From: a virus
Virus record (IMG/VR): IMGVR_UViG_3300034108_000183
Coordinates: 1 to 31,334 of that record
Length of the DNA stretch: 31,334 nt
Strand: one strand, 5' to 3'
Every line of letters starts with the position of its first letter. The first letter of the stretch is position 1. Made by a program: the position numbers and the translations under genes. Shown here piece after piece: positions 31,155 through 31,334 of this stretch. Under the pieces are notes generated by a model, which was not told the origin of the DNA, did not search any database, and was given only the letters and a program-made list of their open reading frames with translations.

Positions 31155-31334
31155 TTAATCTAACGAAATAGCGTTGTCCTGCAAAATCTCAAAGAATTTT
31201 TCTTGGAATCGTTCTGCGAGTTCATATTCCTTGTCAGTAAGGTTGCCATTGTATTTGATTTCATCACGCATAAATTGTTTGAAATCCCACAAAACACAGT
31301 ACATAGCACTTGCTTTGACTGCCAGTTCAAAGTC
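31155..31334 (-). CDS. Partial CDS, C-terminal 59 residues, runs off right edge
   Basis: On the minus strand an open frame enters at the right edge and ends TAA at 31157-31155, 13 nt before the phosphoesterase ATG. The visible part (SAMYCVLWDFKQFMRDEIKY then DKEYELAERFQEKFFEILQD and NAISLD) matches a small phage protein family of unknown function with a conserved Leu-Trp, Arg, Lys-Tyr pattern. Its start is outside the window, and so is the promoter of this leftward operon. Confidence 0.7.
   Translation of the reverse strand, partial: DFELAVKASAMYCVLWDFKQFMRDEIKYNGNLTDKEYELAERFQEKFFEILQDNAISLD

Noticed and set aside
1-31334. Window as a complete circular genome
   Set aside because: Joining the ends directly does not keep either cut gene open: the left-edge gene would stop after two more codons, and the right-edge gene remains without its start.
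1-31334. tRNA genes, CRISPR arrays, insertion sequences, integrase and attachment sites
   Set aside because: I looked for cloverleaf arms, regularly spaced repeats, transposase or recombinase motifs and saw none that could be supported.

Overview
The window reads as a slice of a tailed double-stranded DNA phage (siphovirus-type, HK97-fold) that infects a member of the Bacteroidota. The phage assignment rests on a recognisable run of terminase small and large subunits, portal, prohead protease, major capsid protein, head-tail adaptors, tail tube, tape measure, tail-tip proteins and receptor-binding fibres, all in the usual order. The host assignment rests on AT-rich DNA, several promoters of the Bacteroidota type (-33 TTTG, about 19-23 nt, -7 TAnnTTTG), the lack of Shine-Dalgarno sequences in favour of A-rich start leaders, a VirE_N/BT4734-type primase and fibre motifs that are common in Bacteroidota phages. 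I saw no tRNA, CRISPR array, integrase, excisionase, repressor or transposase. I also saw no endolysin, so part of the genome must lie outside the window.

Layout. (1) Positions 1-813: a leftward operon of small genes of unknown function, the last one cut by the left edge. (2) Positions 813-921: a divergent promoter region. (3) Positions 921-4331: rightward early genes. These are seven small unknown genes, then a DUF3127-type single-strand-binding-like protein, a RecT-like annealing protein and a Gp157 family protein, closed by a hairpin terminator. (4) Positions 4332-4718: about 390 nt without a conventional gene. It holds an inverted-repeat and GTTGC-rich segment that could be a replication origin, a weak promoter, and a structured leader carrying a 32-codon ORF just ahead of the primase. 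(5) Positions 4719-8837: primase-helicase, SF2 helicase with zinc ribbon, and VRR-NUC nuclease. (6) Positions 8854-16499: packaging, head and tail tube, driven by an apparently leaderless promoter and ended by a terminator. (7) Positions 16563-29378: a second apparently leaderless unit with tail completion, tape measure, tail tip, fibres and small membrane proteins. (8) Positions 29380-31334: leftward genes again, including a calcineurin-like phosphoesterase and a gene cut by the right edge.

How the genes work together: the early module supplies recombination and replication (SSB-like, RecT-like, Gp157, primase-helicase, SF2 helicase, nuclease). The late modules supply DNA packaging, capsid maturation and a long tail of roughly 140 nm, judged from the 918-residue tape measure and the usual rule of about 0.15 nm per residue. 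Many late genes are joined by TAATG or ATGA stop-start overlaps, which suggests translational coupling. The observations most worth following are the structured leader with its small ORF before the primase, the repeat cluster beside it, the repeated start leader shared by early genes, and the two matching leaderless late promoters.
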